Origin: Beijerinckiaceae bacterium
Lineage (GTDB): Bacteria; Pseudomonadota; Alphaproteobacteria; Rhizobiales; Beijerinckiaceae
Assembly: GCA_947458675.1 (NCBI GenBank)
Contig: CANHAW010000088.1
Span: 1-7,549 of the forward strand
DNA length: 7,549 bases
Direction: 5' to 3'
This document shows, one piece after another, positions 1 through 6,612 of this stretch. Numbering within the stretch: position 1 is the stretch's first letter; each line of letters begins with the position of its first letter. The position numbers were made by a program, and so were the translations under genes. The notes under the pieces are model-generated. The model made no database searches. It saw nothing but the letters and a program-made list of their open reading frames with translations, and was not told where the DNA came from.

Positions 1-101
1 CTTTCGTCAACGCCTTCTTCCAGCGTTCGGGAGAGGTGGGCGTGTTTATCCTTCTTTGCCATTAGCATTCTAGCGCGTTCCCGTTCTTGCCAATGGCTCA
101 T
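1..101 (-). CDS. Possible 5' end of a leftward gene, cut by the left edge
   Basis: On the minus strand a reading frame is open from an in-frame stop at about base 137 to the left edge. In-frame ATG codons lie at 101, 68 and 62. Read from 101 it begins MSHWQERERARMLMAKK and continues very hydrophilic and rich in Lys, Arg and Glu. No domain is recognisable in about 33 residues. None of the three starts has a clear Shine-Dalgarno sequence, which weakens the call. If real, it is divergent from the small secreted protein gene, and the space between them would hold both promoters. The plus-strand frame opposite is also open (to a stop at 184-186), but its Ser- and Cys-rich reading looks like a shadow. 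The frame may instead be chance. Confidence 0.25.
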   Translation of the reverse strand, partial: MSHWQERERARMLMAKKDKHAHLSRTLEEGVDE

Positions 102-236
102 GAGCGTCAATCGAAAGCGAGAGCTCGGTTCACGCTATAATCGCAGCCGAGAGATGCACCATATCTGCTCCATGATTTTGCGTTAAATCAATGCGTTTTA
201 CAGGCGCCATGCCAGCATACGAGGGTCGAATGATAT

Positions 237-242
237 GGAGGA
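237..242 (+). promoter_or_regulatory. Ribosome binding site that selects the start at 249
   Basis: GGAGGA ends directly before an ATG at 243, which is too close for initiation. It lies about 7 bases before a second in-frame ATG at 249, a normal distance. The spacing favours 249 as the true start. Confidence 0.6.
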
Positions 243-248
243 ATGAAT

Positions 249-578
249 ATGTTGAAGACAACAACGGTCTTTATAACAATTCTCTCTATTTCTACGCCCG
301 TATTTGCGCAGGCAACGACCAAGACGTTACCGCCGAGGCCTGCCTATAGTGCAGCCTTGCCGAATACGTTGAGCATGACCTGCGGCGAGGCGCGTAATCT
401 GATTCTTTCGAAGCCAGAGGGAATTACAATGAGAACTGGCGCAAACCGCTGGGATCATTACCTCCACGACGCCGAATATTGTCGGACTGGATCGAACAAT
501 CTTGTTCCTCAATTCGTCGAGACGAAGGATAATGGCACATGCCATGTCGGCTTCACATGCCTGAGTGTTGCTGAGTAA
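249..578 (+). CDS. Small secreted four-cysteine protein, function unknown
   Basis: This gene encodes a 109-residue precursor when read from the ATG at 249; the in-frame ATG at 243 would add two residues but sits against the ribosome binding site. Residues 1-20 form a Sec signal peptide with a lysine, a hydrophobic core and a VFA cleavage site before QA, so the mature protein should be periplasmic or secreted. The mature part has four cysteines (45, 78, 98, 104), which could form two disulfides. The pattern of a TCGEARNLI-like segment, a Trp-Asp-His-Tyr segment, and a closing C-H-V-G-F-T-C segment resembles a small uncharacterised protein family that I recall as widespread in Rhizobiales. No enzyme motif is present. 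It stands alone, with a hairpin just downstream and no functional link to the catabolic genes. Coding status is well supported; the role is unknown. Confidence 0.8.
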   Translation: MLKTTTVFITILSISTPVFAQATTKTLPPRPAYSAALPNTLSMTCGEARNLILSKPEGITMRTGANRWDHYLHDAEYCRTGSNNLVPQFVETKDNGTCHVGFTCLSVAE

Positions 579-597
579 CCCATCAAGCTTATTGTGC

Positions 598-624
598 AGG
601 TGCCCGACCTTTGGCCGGGCACCT
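598..624 (+). terminator. Hairpin after the small secreted protein gene
   Basis: A perfect 9-base inverted repeat (AGGTGCCCG at 598-606, CGGGCACCT at 616-624) encloses a 9-base loop. It starts 19 bases after the stop codon of the small secreted protein gene. The GC-rich stem and the position suit transcription termination. No T-run follows on the plus strand, so it may be an imperfect intrinsic terminator or only a 3' end stabilising hairpin. A separate 10-base palindrome, TTCACGTGAA at 627-636, follows at once. Confidence 0.5.
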
Positions 625-904
625 CATTCACGTGAAATCGAGAAATGTTTGATCAGGAGCGATGTCCCAAACGGACGCGTCAGTGTTCGGTTTTTTGATG
701 CGCCGTAGAAATCGGATATTCAGGCCCAGGCGGTTCTGCTTTGGGGGCCACGGCTCAGATAGCTGGCTCCCGGTGCGGATACGGTCGGAAAAATCTGCTC
801 CGGCGTAGCGGCTTGGCCAATGATGTATTAGCATTCCCAAGCGATCAGCCAATCGGGGCAAAAGTCCCCGTGCTCGACAGAAAAACGGCTGAGGAGGGGG
901 ACAA
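625..904. other. Intergenic region without a convincing gene
   Basis: This stretch separates the small secreted protein from the rightward binding protein. Frames open here on both strands are short, or run antisense into the start of the binding protein gene, and their products (rich in Arg, Pro and Cys) do not look like proteins. A 48-codon frame at 662-808 has AGGAG only two bases before its ATG, which is too close. The second half should hold the promoter of the binding protein gene. It contains an interrupted dyad at 812-841 and a short hairpin at 854-870, but I could not identify a convincing -35/-10 pair. Confidence 0.5.
812..841. promoter_or_regulatory. Operator-like interrupted dyad upstream of the rightward binding protein gene
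   Basis: CTTGG (812-816) and CCAAG (837-841) are inverted copies 20 bases apart. Between them AATG (819-822) and CATT (832-835) form a second, slightly offset inverted pair. The element ends about 63 bases before the start codon, a plausible place for a regulator of a catabolic or transport gene, such as a LysR-type activator. A short CGGGG/CCCCG hairpin with a 7-base loop lies at 854-870. Short arms like these can arise by chance. Confidence 0.2.
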
Positions 905-1969
905 ATGCGGCATGGGTTTCCGATAGCTGAAACGTCAGCGCGTGTGCGCCGCTTGGTTCTGCGGTCTCTTTCTCTGGGCCTGCTGCTCAGTCCCTTCTTC
1001 CTTGGCGCACAATCGTCGTTGGCATCGGATGTCTTCCCGGCCAAATCTGTCGAGATGATTGTCGCCAATACGGCCGGCGGTGGTTATGACCAATATGCGC
1101 GTCTTGTTGCGCGCCATTTCGGCCAGAATCTTCCAGGTCGGCCTACCGTCATTGTACGAAATATGCCGGGGGCAGGGGGTGTCCGGGCGGCCAATTATTT
1201 GTTCAACATTCCGGCGCGCGATGGATCGGTGATTGCCCTGTTTACGCGTGAGGCTGCGCTTGCGCCTTTGCTTTTGCCAAGCCAGGGCGCCTATCAATTC
1301 AAGGCTGAAGAATTCAACTGGATCGGAAGTCCTCAACAGGATCTTGGCCTGTTGCTTGTGACCACGAAAGCCGCCTCAAATTTCGAACAGCTCAAACAAC
1401 GTCAATTGGTCATGAGCGGCACGGGCGCGGGCTCCGGTCCGACAACATTTCCCATTCTGCTCAATCAGGTTCTGGGAACGCGGTTCAAGGTTGTCGCAGG
1501 CTATCCCGGTTCGCAGGAAGCTCTGATGGCCGTCGAGAATGGTGAAGCCGATGGTCATGTCTCTGGTGGATCTTCGGCGGCATTCAGGGCGCGCATCGAT
1601 CCGCTGATTGAAAAGGGACAATTGCAAGTCTTGATGCAACTTGGAATGAGCCGCGACCCGGCCTATTCAGCGCCGCTCGCCTTGGATCTGGTGCAAGAGG
1701 CAAAAGACCGCCAATTGCTCGAGCTTGCCTTTACACCGCAATATCTGGGGCGCCCGATAGCTGCACCGCCCGGCGTTTCGCCTCAGATTGTGGCCACGCT
1801 TCGCAGGGCTTTTGAGCAGACGATGCAAGATCCGAATTTTCTTTCAGAGGCGCGTGCCCAAAGGCTCGATCTGAACCCGGTCACCGGCGCCCAGATCGAG
1901 GAAATTTTGAAGCGCGTTTACGCAATGCCGCCAGACCTGATCGCGCGTGCAATCGAGCTTGGGAAATGA
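905..1969 (+). CDS. Bug/TctC-family periplasmic solute-binding protein (rightward copy)
   Basis: This 354-residue protein is a tripartite tricarboxylate transporter (TctC/Bug) type binding protein, which binds a small, usually carboxylated, ligand in the periplasm. The ATG at 905 is preceded by AGGAGG (892-897) at a 7-base distance. The signal peptide is unusually long: about 20 basic or polar residues, then the core SLSLGLLLSPFFLG, with likely cleavage after SLA (residue 40). Family features follow: the ligand loop TAGGGYDQYARL near residues 56-67, NMPGAGG near 86-92, an RDG segment, GYPGSQEALMAVENGE in the second lobe, and a C-terminal helix pair. The length is slightly above the usual 320-330. 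The closest relative in the window is the leftward protein at 2959-4020 (RNMPGAGG versus QNMPGAGS, GYPGSQE versus GYPGTKE), not the nearer one at 1978-2937. It lacks the two cysteines seen in that relative. It is monocistronic here and converges with the operon. The ligand cannot be inferred. Confidence 0.88.
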   Translation: MRHGFPIAETSARVRRLVLRSLSLGLLLSPFFLGAQSSLASDVFPAKSVEMIVANTAGGGYDQYARLVARHFGQNLPGRPTVIVRNMPGAGGVRAANYLFNIPARDGSVIALFTREAALAPLLLPSQGAYQFKAEEFNWIGSPQQDLGLLLVTTKAASNFEQLKQRQLVMSGTGAGSGPTTFPILLNQVLGTRFKVVAGYPGSQEALMAVENGEADGHVSGGSSAAFRARIDPLIEKGQLQVLMQLGMSRDPAYSAPLALDLVQEAKDRQLLELAFTPQYLGRPIAAPPGVSPQIVATLRRAFEQTMQDPNFLSEARAQRLDLNPVTGAQIEEILKRVYAMPPDLIARAIELGK

Positions 1970-1977
1970 CGAGGCAC

Positions 1978-2937
1978 TTATTTGCCGCGTAATTTTTCGG
2001 CCACCGGCTGCCACTGATTATATTGTGCCTGAATAAACTGCCCGACTTCAGCCGACGTCATGGGACGCGGTTCAGCTCCTTCGAGCTGCAATTGCTGCTT
2101 TACGCGATTGTCGTCGAGGGAGGAAACAACAGCCGCATTCAGCTTGGCAACAATCTCTTTCGATAGGCCGGGAGGACCGGAGATGGCGTACCAGGTCGTC
2201 ATGACGAGATCCTTGTAGCCCATTTCATAAAAGGTCGGCGTATTGGCAAGATCGGGCAGACGGTTTTGCGAGGTCACGGCAATCGGCACAAGAGAGCCCT
2301 TGAGCACATGTTCGCGCGCCGTCGACCAATTCATGCTGGCAAATTTCACATGACCTGAAACGACATCAAAAATGGCAGCTCCGCCGCCCTTATAGGGGAC
2401 GTGCTCCAGTTTGATTCCTTCCTTCTCGGCGAGATATGCAGCAGCAATATGTCCGCCAGTTCCAAAGCCCGGCGAGAGATATTGCAAGCCGTCAGGCGTT
2501 GTTCTGGCGGCAGCCAGAAAATGCTTCATGTCGCGGATGCCGGTTGATGGATGGGCGACAAGAATGCTCGGAGCACCACCGAAAAAGCCGATATGCGTTG
2601 CATCGCGATTTGGATCGAAGCCTGGCTCTTTGCTCATCAAAGGCGCAAGAACATGTGAGGCCATGCCCGAAATGACAAAGGTCTTGCCATCGGGAGTGGC
2701 GCGAGCTGCATTGCGAGCGCCGACCAATCCGCCTGCACCCGCCTGATTTTCGACGATGAATGGCTGGCCAAGACGGCTGCCGACAGCCTCCATAAAGATA
2801 CGCCCCATGACATCGGCTGCTCCGCCTGCCGCATAGGGTACGATTGCTTTGACCGGGCCATTCGGCCATTCAGAAGCAGAAGCATGTGTGGCAATGGCGC
2901 AGATACTCGCCACAAGACCGATTGCGATCTTCAACAT
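1978..2937 (-). CDS. Bug/TctC-family periplasmic solute-binding protein (classical subtype)
   Basis: This 319-residue protein has the standard length and motifs of the Bug family of tripartite tricarboxylate transporter binding proteins. The signal peptide occupies residues 1 to about 21 (core IAIGLVASICAIA, cleavage near ASA before SEWP). The mature start is the typical EWPNGPVKAIVPY. The ligand loop AAGGAADVMGR lies at about 36-46, followed by VENQAGAGGLVGA (62-74), TPDGKT, and HVPYKGGGAAIFD in the second lobe. The ATG at 2937 has GGGAGG (2945-2950) at 7 bases. It is the last gene of the leftward operon, 21 bases after the preceding binding protein, and ends 8 bases from the stop of the convergent gene with no terminator between. 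It belongs to the classical subtype, unlike the other two binding proteins here. No TctA or TctB gene is visible. It probably captures a carboxylate for the pathway, but the ligand is unknown. Confidence 0.92.
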   Translation of the reverse strand: MLKIAIGLVASICAIATHASASEWPNGPVKAIVPYAAGGAADVMGRIFMEAVGSRLGQPFIVENQAGAGGLVGARNAARATPDGKTFVISGMASHVLAPLMSKEPGFDPNRDATHIGFFGGAPSILVAHPSTGIRDMKHFLAAARTTPDGLQYLSPGFGTGGHIAAAYLAEKEGIKLEHVPYKGGGAAIFDVVSGHVKFASMNWSTAREHVLKGSLVPIAVTSQNRLPDLANTPTFYEMGYKDLVMTTWYAISGPPGLSKEIVAKLNAAVVSSLDDNRVKQQLQLEGAEPRPMTSAEVGQFIQAQYNQWQPVAEKLRGK

Positions 2938-2958
2938 GGATGAACCTCCCGTGGGCGC

Positions 2959-4020
2959 CTATTGCGCCATTGCTTTCCGAATACGCTCGATGACGGCGGC
3001 AGGCGCTGAATAAACGCGCTGGACCATCTTTTCCATGTCTTCACCGGTATTCGGGTCCGCATCGGTCATCATTTTGGCGGCTTCTTCCTGGAATGCAGGA
3101 CTGCGCACGGCATCAATGAAAGATGTCCGCATCAATTCGACACGATCCTTCGGAACGCCGGGCGGCATCATAAAGGCCCGCACATAAAGACCCTGCGAAT
3201 AGAAAATCTCGAGCGCCTCGCGCGTCTCGGCATCTTTGGCAGAATCGATTGTCAGCGGGATCTTCGCTTTATCGAGTTCTGGATAGCCGACGGAACCGAC
3301 CTGCGCGATGATGCGGAATTGACCCTTGCCTTCAAGCGCATCGGGGAATTGCAATTTGGCCGAGGAATAAGAGAATCTGCAAACGCCCTGCACTTCGCCG
3401 CTTTGCACGGCCATGACGATTTCCTTTGTGCCCGGATATCCGGTGACGATTTTCAATCGCGCATTCAAAAGAGTTTTCATGACCGTCGTATAGACATGGA
3501 CAAGGCTGCCACCGCCGGGCGTGCCGACGATGAATTCTTTCTCGTACATGTCCTGATTTTTCTGGATCGGGGAATCGGTTCTTGAAAGACAGACAAGCGA
3601 TTCAGCATTGCCATTGCCGATGAAATTGAATCGCGTGGGGTCGTATTTGTCTTTTGAATCGCCCGGTTGCGGGCTGAATAAAGGATCGAAAACAGCTCCC
3701 GGCAAGAGACTTGCCATATGGGTCCCGTCTTTCGGCGCGATCGTATAAAGGTGGCGGCCTGCAACCAGCGAACCCGCACCCGGCATGTTTTGAACAACGA
3801 GTGTCGGATTGCCGGGAACGAAACGGCCGAGATGCCGCCCTACCAGCCTTGCGAAGAGATCGACGCCGCCGCCAGCCGAAGCGCCAACAGCAATCGTGAC
3901 CGTCTTTCCCTTGTAGAATTCCGTCGCCGGCTGTGCCAGCGCATGGGTGCTGAAAGCACTTGCGAGCAGGGCGGTCGCCAGACATGTGAGGCGCTTCCGC
4001 TTGAAGATTTCTTTTGCCAT
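2959..4020 (-). CDS. Bug/TctC-like periplasmic solute-binding protein (divergent subtype)
   Basis: This 353-residue protein of the tripartite tricarboxylate (TctC/Bug-like) binding protein class is read from the ATG at 4020. The same frame is open upstream to a possible ATG at 4215, but that extension lies inside the preceding UbiD gene. The ATG at 4020 has GGAGG at 4026-4030, five bases away, and directly begins a signal peptide: MAKEIFKRKR, a hydrophobic core, and ALA at 27-29 before QPA. Features include the loop SAGGGVDLFARLVGRHL (48-64), QNMPGAGS (77-84), APKDGT, GTPGGGSLVH (166-175) and GYPGTKEIVMAVQSGE (194-209). Cysteines at 144 and 214 may pair. It is most similar to the rightward protein at 905-1969, suggesting an old duplication. 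It follows UbiD by 37 bases and precedes the classical Bug gene by 21 bases in the same operon, which ties it to uptake or sensing of the pathway substrate. Confidence 0.88.
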   Translation of the reverse strand: MAKEIFKRKRLTCLATALLASAFSTHALAQPATEFYKGKTVTIAVGASAGGGVDLFARLVGRHLGRFVPGNPTLVVQNMPGAGSLVAGRHLYTIAPKDGTHMASLLPGAVFDPLFSPQPGDSKDKYDPTRFNFIGNGNAESLVCLSRTDSPIQKNQDMYEKEFIVGTPGGGSLVHVYTTVMKTLLNARLKIVTGYPGTKEIVMAVQSGEVQGVCRFSYSSAKLQFPDALEGKGQFRIIAQVGSVGYPELDKAKIPLTIDSAKDAETREALEIFYSQGLYVRAFMMPPGVPKDRVELMRTSFIDAVRSPAFQEEAAKMMTDADPNTGEDMEKMVQRVYSAPAAVIERIRKAMAQ

Positions 4021-4025
4021 GTCAC

Positions 4026-4030
4026 CCTCC
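4026..4030 (-). promoter_or_regulatory. Ribosome binding site that selects the start at 4020
   Basis: On the minus strand GGAGG lies five bases before the ATG at 4020 and sits in the 37-base gap after the UbiD stop codon. It supports the shorter protein with a proper signal peptide over the long upstream extension. Confidence 0.75.
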
Positions 4031-4057
4031 GAAAATGTTGCAGGGAATTTTTTCAGC

Positions 4058-5536
4058 TCAGTTTTTGGTGGTTGCCTCGCCAAGCAGCCAGCCGAATTTC
4101 TCGCGGGCTTTTTTGGCAATGGCAGGGCTTGGCGTATTGGCGATGGGAAATTGATCACGCCAGTGGAACGGCCGGCACGCATTAATGATGGCAAGCGAAT
4201 GGCTGATGTCGCCAACTTTGCGCTTCTCTGGTGGGATACGCGGGTCGGCAGGTGAATCCCATACGCCGTCGATGATCTGGATGGATTCGCGTGGATCGCT
4301 GCGTGTCAACATGGCCCAGATGAGTGAATCGAGGTTTGTTACATCGACATCCTCATCCGTGACGACAATATATTTCGAGGCATAGGCCGAGCCGCCGCAT
4401 TGCGCGGCGATGGTTCCAGCCTGAACAGCATGTCCCGGATAGCGCTGCTTGATCGAGACGCCGTGAAACATGCGTGCGCCGCCAACTTCGTGGCACCAGA
4501 CCTGTTGGACATCCGGAACACCGGCATTTGACATATTTTGTTTGATCGTGGCCGAGCGCATGACGGCGCGATAGCGGGCCATTTCGTCCGGCCCCGCACC
4601 CATTGGCGGAACGCCGAGAAGGATCGGATCATTGCGATGATAAATGGCTTTGACATCGATGACGGGGCAGGGCTTTGCGCCGCCGGCATAATGTCCGGTC
4701 CATTCTCCAAACGGTCCTTCGATGATCTTGCGATCGGGATGGACGAAGCCTTCGATAACTATTTCCGCATTGGCCGGAATCGGCAATCCGGTGATCTTGC
4801 CGCGGACCATTTTTTCTGCACGTCCGCGCATTCCCCCGATCATGTCGAATTCAAAAGTGCCGTAAGGCGCTTCAAGACCGCCGAGCAGGAATGCCAGCGG
4901 ATCGCCGCCTACCACCATAGCGACCGGCATGGGCTCGCCGCGTTTGAAATATTTGTCGCAATGAATGGCGCCATGATGACCGGCAGCCATCAAAATGCCG
5001 ACGGTCTTTTCGTCAAAAACCTGTCCTCTATAGGCGCCGGCATTATACCAGCCCTCATCCGGATCTTGAGTGATGGAATAAGTGCCTGTGCCGATGTAAC
5101 GCCCGCCATCATGTTCGTGCCAGATGGGCGATGGAAACTTTGTGACGTCGACTGCATCGCCGGTCAGAATATTTTCGAAGATCGGGCCAGTCTCGACTAT
5201 TTCATGGGGAATATTTTCAGGCCTTGTCAAAAAGGCCGCACGATAATTGTCGCTCAATTCCCATTTTGTCAGGTCGGGCGGAAAGCCAAGCGTCATGTTG
5301 CGACGGCGCCCCGCAAACATGTTGAGAAGCAGTCGGAAGCCCTTCGGGCAGCCCGGCACATCCTCAAAGACGACGCAGGGGCCATTTTCAGCCCGCAGAA
5401 TAGCTTCTGCAACAAGGCCCATATCTTCCTGCCATGTGCATCCGCTTAATGTCTTGACCTCGCCGAGCCGTTCGGCCTGCACAAGCCATTCACGCAAATC
5501 GTCATAAGCAATGACGGCTTTGTCATTCGAACTCAT
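4058..5536 (-). CDS. UbiD-family prenylated-FMN-dependent (de)carboxylase
   Basis: This 492-residue protein of the UbiD/Fdc family reversibly decarboxylates aromatic, heteroaromatic or alpha,beta-unsaturated acids in the cytosol, using prenylated FMN supplied by a UbiX partner. The catalytic set known from Aspergillus Fdc1 can be matched by motif and spacing. N165 and R170 in NAGAYR correspond to N168/R173. E273 and E278 in EGPFGE correspond to E277/E282. E229 in GTFEFD is in the place of the metal-binding E233, and the histidines of GHHGAIH (186-192) are in the place of H191. The C-terminal DVDVTNLDSLIWAMLTRSDP (396-415) is also a family hallmark. Length equals that of full-size members. The ATG at 5536 has AGGAGT (5543-5548) six bases away and overlaps the hydrolase stop as ATGA, implying translational coupling. 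Fdc-like, pyrrole-2-carboxylate, furandicarboxylate and phenolic-acid decarboxylases all share these motifs, so the substrate is open. No UbiX is in the window. Confidence 0.93.
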   Translation of the reverse strand: MSSNDKAVIAYDDLREWLVQAERLGEVKTLSGCTWQEDMGLVAEAILRAENGPCVVFEDVPGCPKGFRLLLNMFAGRRRNMTLGFPPDLTKWELSDNYRAAFLTRPENIPHEIVETGPIFENILTGDAVDVTKFPSPIWHEHDGGRYIGTGTYSITQDPDEGWYNAGAYRGQVFDEKTVGILMAAGHHGAIHCDKYFKRGEPMPVAMVVGGDPLAFLLGGLEAPYGTFEFDMIGGMRGRAEKMVRGKITGLPIPANAEIVIEGFVHPDRKIIEGPFGEWTGHYAGGAKPCPVIDVKAIYHRNDPILLGVPPMGAGPDEMARYRAVMRSATIKQNMSNAGVPDVQQVWCHEVGGARMFHGVSIKQRYPGHAVQAGTIAAQCGGSAYASKYIVVTDEDVDVTNLDSLIWAMLTRSDPRESIQIIDGVWDSPADPRIPPEKRKVGDISHSLAIINACRPFHWRDQFPIANTPSPAIAKKAREKFGWLLGEATTKN

Positions 5537-6612
5537 GATCCCACTCCTGTCACGGCGCCCAATTGTTTCGCCATCCAGTCAGCAGATTGGTTGCGGTATT
5601 TGTAGAACCGATTATGTGCGACATGGTTTCCGTCTGGAACAACCAGCAATTCCGTCGGTCCGCCGGCTTCATCTGCCAGACGCTTGGCATCTTCAGGCGG
5701 GCATAATTTATCGAGGCCGCCGGCGATCACGAACATCGGACATGTGATCTTCTCGGCTATGCCTTCAAGCGACAGCTGGAATGCTTTCTCTTTCGCTTCT
5801 GCCTCAGTCTTGCTGTGACTGCGACGGATATAGGCATCGCGCGTGAGGCCGGGCAATTTGTCCCATAGTGCGCCCCAATTATAGGGGCCGCAATTTGACA
5901 CGCATGCCTTGACCCGTTTTTCGAAAGCCGCTGTTCGCGGCGCGTAATATCCGCCAAGACTAATGCCCCAGACGCCGATCCGGTCTGTATCGACGTCCGG
6001 TCGCGTGGCGATGAGCCAATCGATGACGGGGCCGACAACATTTTCGTAATCATAGCGGATTGGAAAATCATATTCGGCTTCGCCTTGGCCCGGTCCGTCG
6101 AAAGCAAGGATGGCCATGCCGCGGTCGAGGAAATTCTTTTCGAATGTGAGCAATTCCTCTTTTGTGGAATCGAGCCCCATTGTCATCAATACGATCGGCG
6201 GCTTTGCAATGCCCTTCGGTTTGCGCAGCGTTCCTGCCAGATGTTTTCCGCAATAGGGAATCATCACACGCTCGCCGGGAGGATCAAGATAAGGCAAGGC
6301 GAGATCGAGGCATTTGACTGCCTTCATATGCGCGGTGCGCATCTGGTCCATATCCTGAACGAAAAGATATTTCGCAAAATGATAGGTCGCTGCTGCGCGG
6401 CAGAGATGATCGGCGGCACTGACATAATTTTTCTGGTCGAGTGCCTCTTGTCCCATATTTTCATGAATTGCGGCACGCGCAGACCAGGCGCGGCACCAAT
6501 CGTCCCATTTTTCGAGCGAATTGAGCACGTCTTCGAAATCGCTGGAGGCAACTCCGTTGACTGTGAACCGCGACATGAAATGTCGTGCATGGGTGATGTG
6601 ACTGTCAGCCAC
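5533..6612 (-). CDS. Alpha/beta hydrolase, 2,6-dihydropseudooxynicotine hydrolase-like
   Basis: This 359-residue serine hydrolase has a helical N-terminal cap domain (about residues 1-115, rich in Trp, Ala and His) before the alpha/beta core. Core features are GLDSTKEE (146-153) at the oxyanion-hole side, FDGPGQGEAEYD (171-182), the nucleophile elbow GISLGG with S218, D301 in AGGLDKLCPP, and H330 in PDGNHVAHN. Architecture, length and Ser/Asp/His positions match what I recall of Arthrobacter 2,6-dihydropseudooxynicotine hydrolase (367 residues), a C-C bond hydrolase of nicotine breakdown. FrsA- and Ayg1-like esterases share the fold. The start is a GTG at 6612 with GGGAGA (6619-6624) six bases away; the next in-frame ATG (6576) has no ribosome binding site. 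It overlaps the upstream Mo-enzyme gene by 8 bases and UbiD by 4, so it probably acts on a pathway intermediate. C-C, ester or amide cleavage cannot be told apart. Its annotation as a hydrolase is firm; the specific activity is inferred. Confidence 0.88.
   Translation of the reverse strand: MADSHITHARHFMSRFTVNGVASSDFEDVLNSLEKWDDWCRAWSARAAIHENMGQEALDQKNYVSAADHLCRAAATYHFAKYLFVQDMDQMRTAHMKAVKCLDLALPYLDPPGERVMIPYCGKHLAGTLRKPKGIAKPPIVLMTMGLDSTKEELLTFEKNFLDRGMAILAFDGPGQGEAEYDFPIRYDYENVVGPVIDWLIATRPDVDTDRIGVWGISLGGYYAPRTAAFEKRVKACVSNCGPYNWGALWDKLPGLTRDAYIRRSHSKTEAEAKEKAFQLSLEGIAEKITCPMFVIAGGLDKLCPPEDAKRLADEAGGPTELLVVPDGNHVAHNRFYKYRNQSADWMAKQLGAVTGVGS

Noticed and set aside
136..141. TATAAT as a -10 box for the small secreted protein gene
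   Set aside because: The hexamer is perfect, but no -35-like sequence lies 16-18 bases upstream, so it is not enough for a promoter call.
676..695. T-run at 690-695 as an intrinsic terminator
   Set aside because: Only a weak, mismatched stem can form before it, and there is no gene directly upstream that would need it.
662..808. 48-codon rightward frame with AGGAG just upstream
   Set aside because: The AGGAG is only two bases from the ATG, and the product, Arg- and Phe-rich with no family likeness, does not look like a real protein.
628..1068. Leftward 146-codon open frame across the intergenic region and the start of the rightward binding protein gene
   Set aside because: It runs antisense to the signal-peptide region of a well-supported gene, has an Arg- and Pro-rich composition, and shows no recognisable domain or ribosome binding site.
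3718..4185. Rightward 155-codon open frame
   Set aside because: It is antisense to the binding protein and to the end of UbiD, with no protein-like features.
4538..5449. Rightward 303-codon open frame
   Set aside because: It is entirely antisense to the UbiD gene, whose catalytic motifs are intact. The translation is compositionally odd and matches no family.
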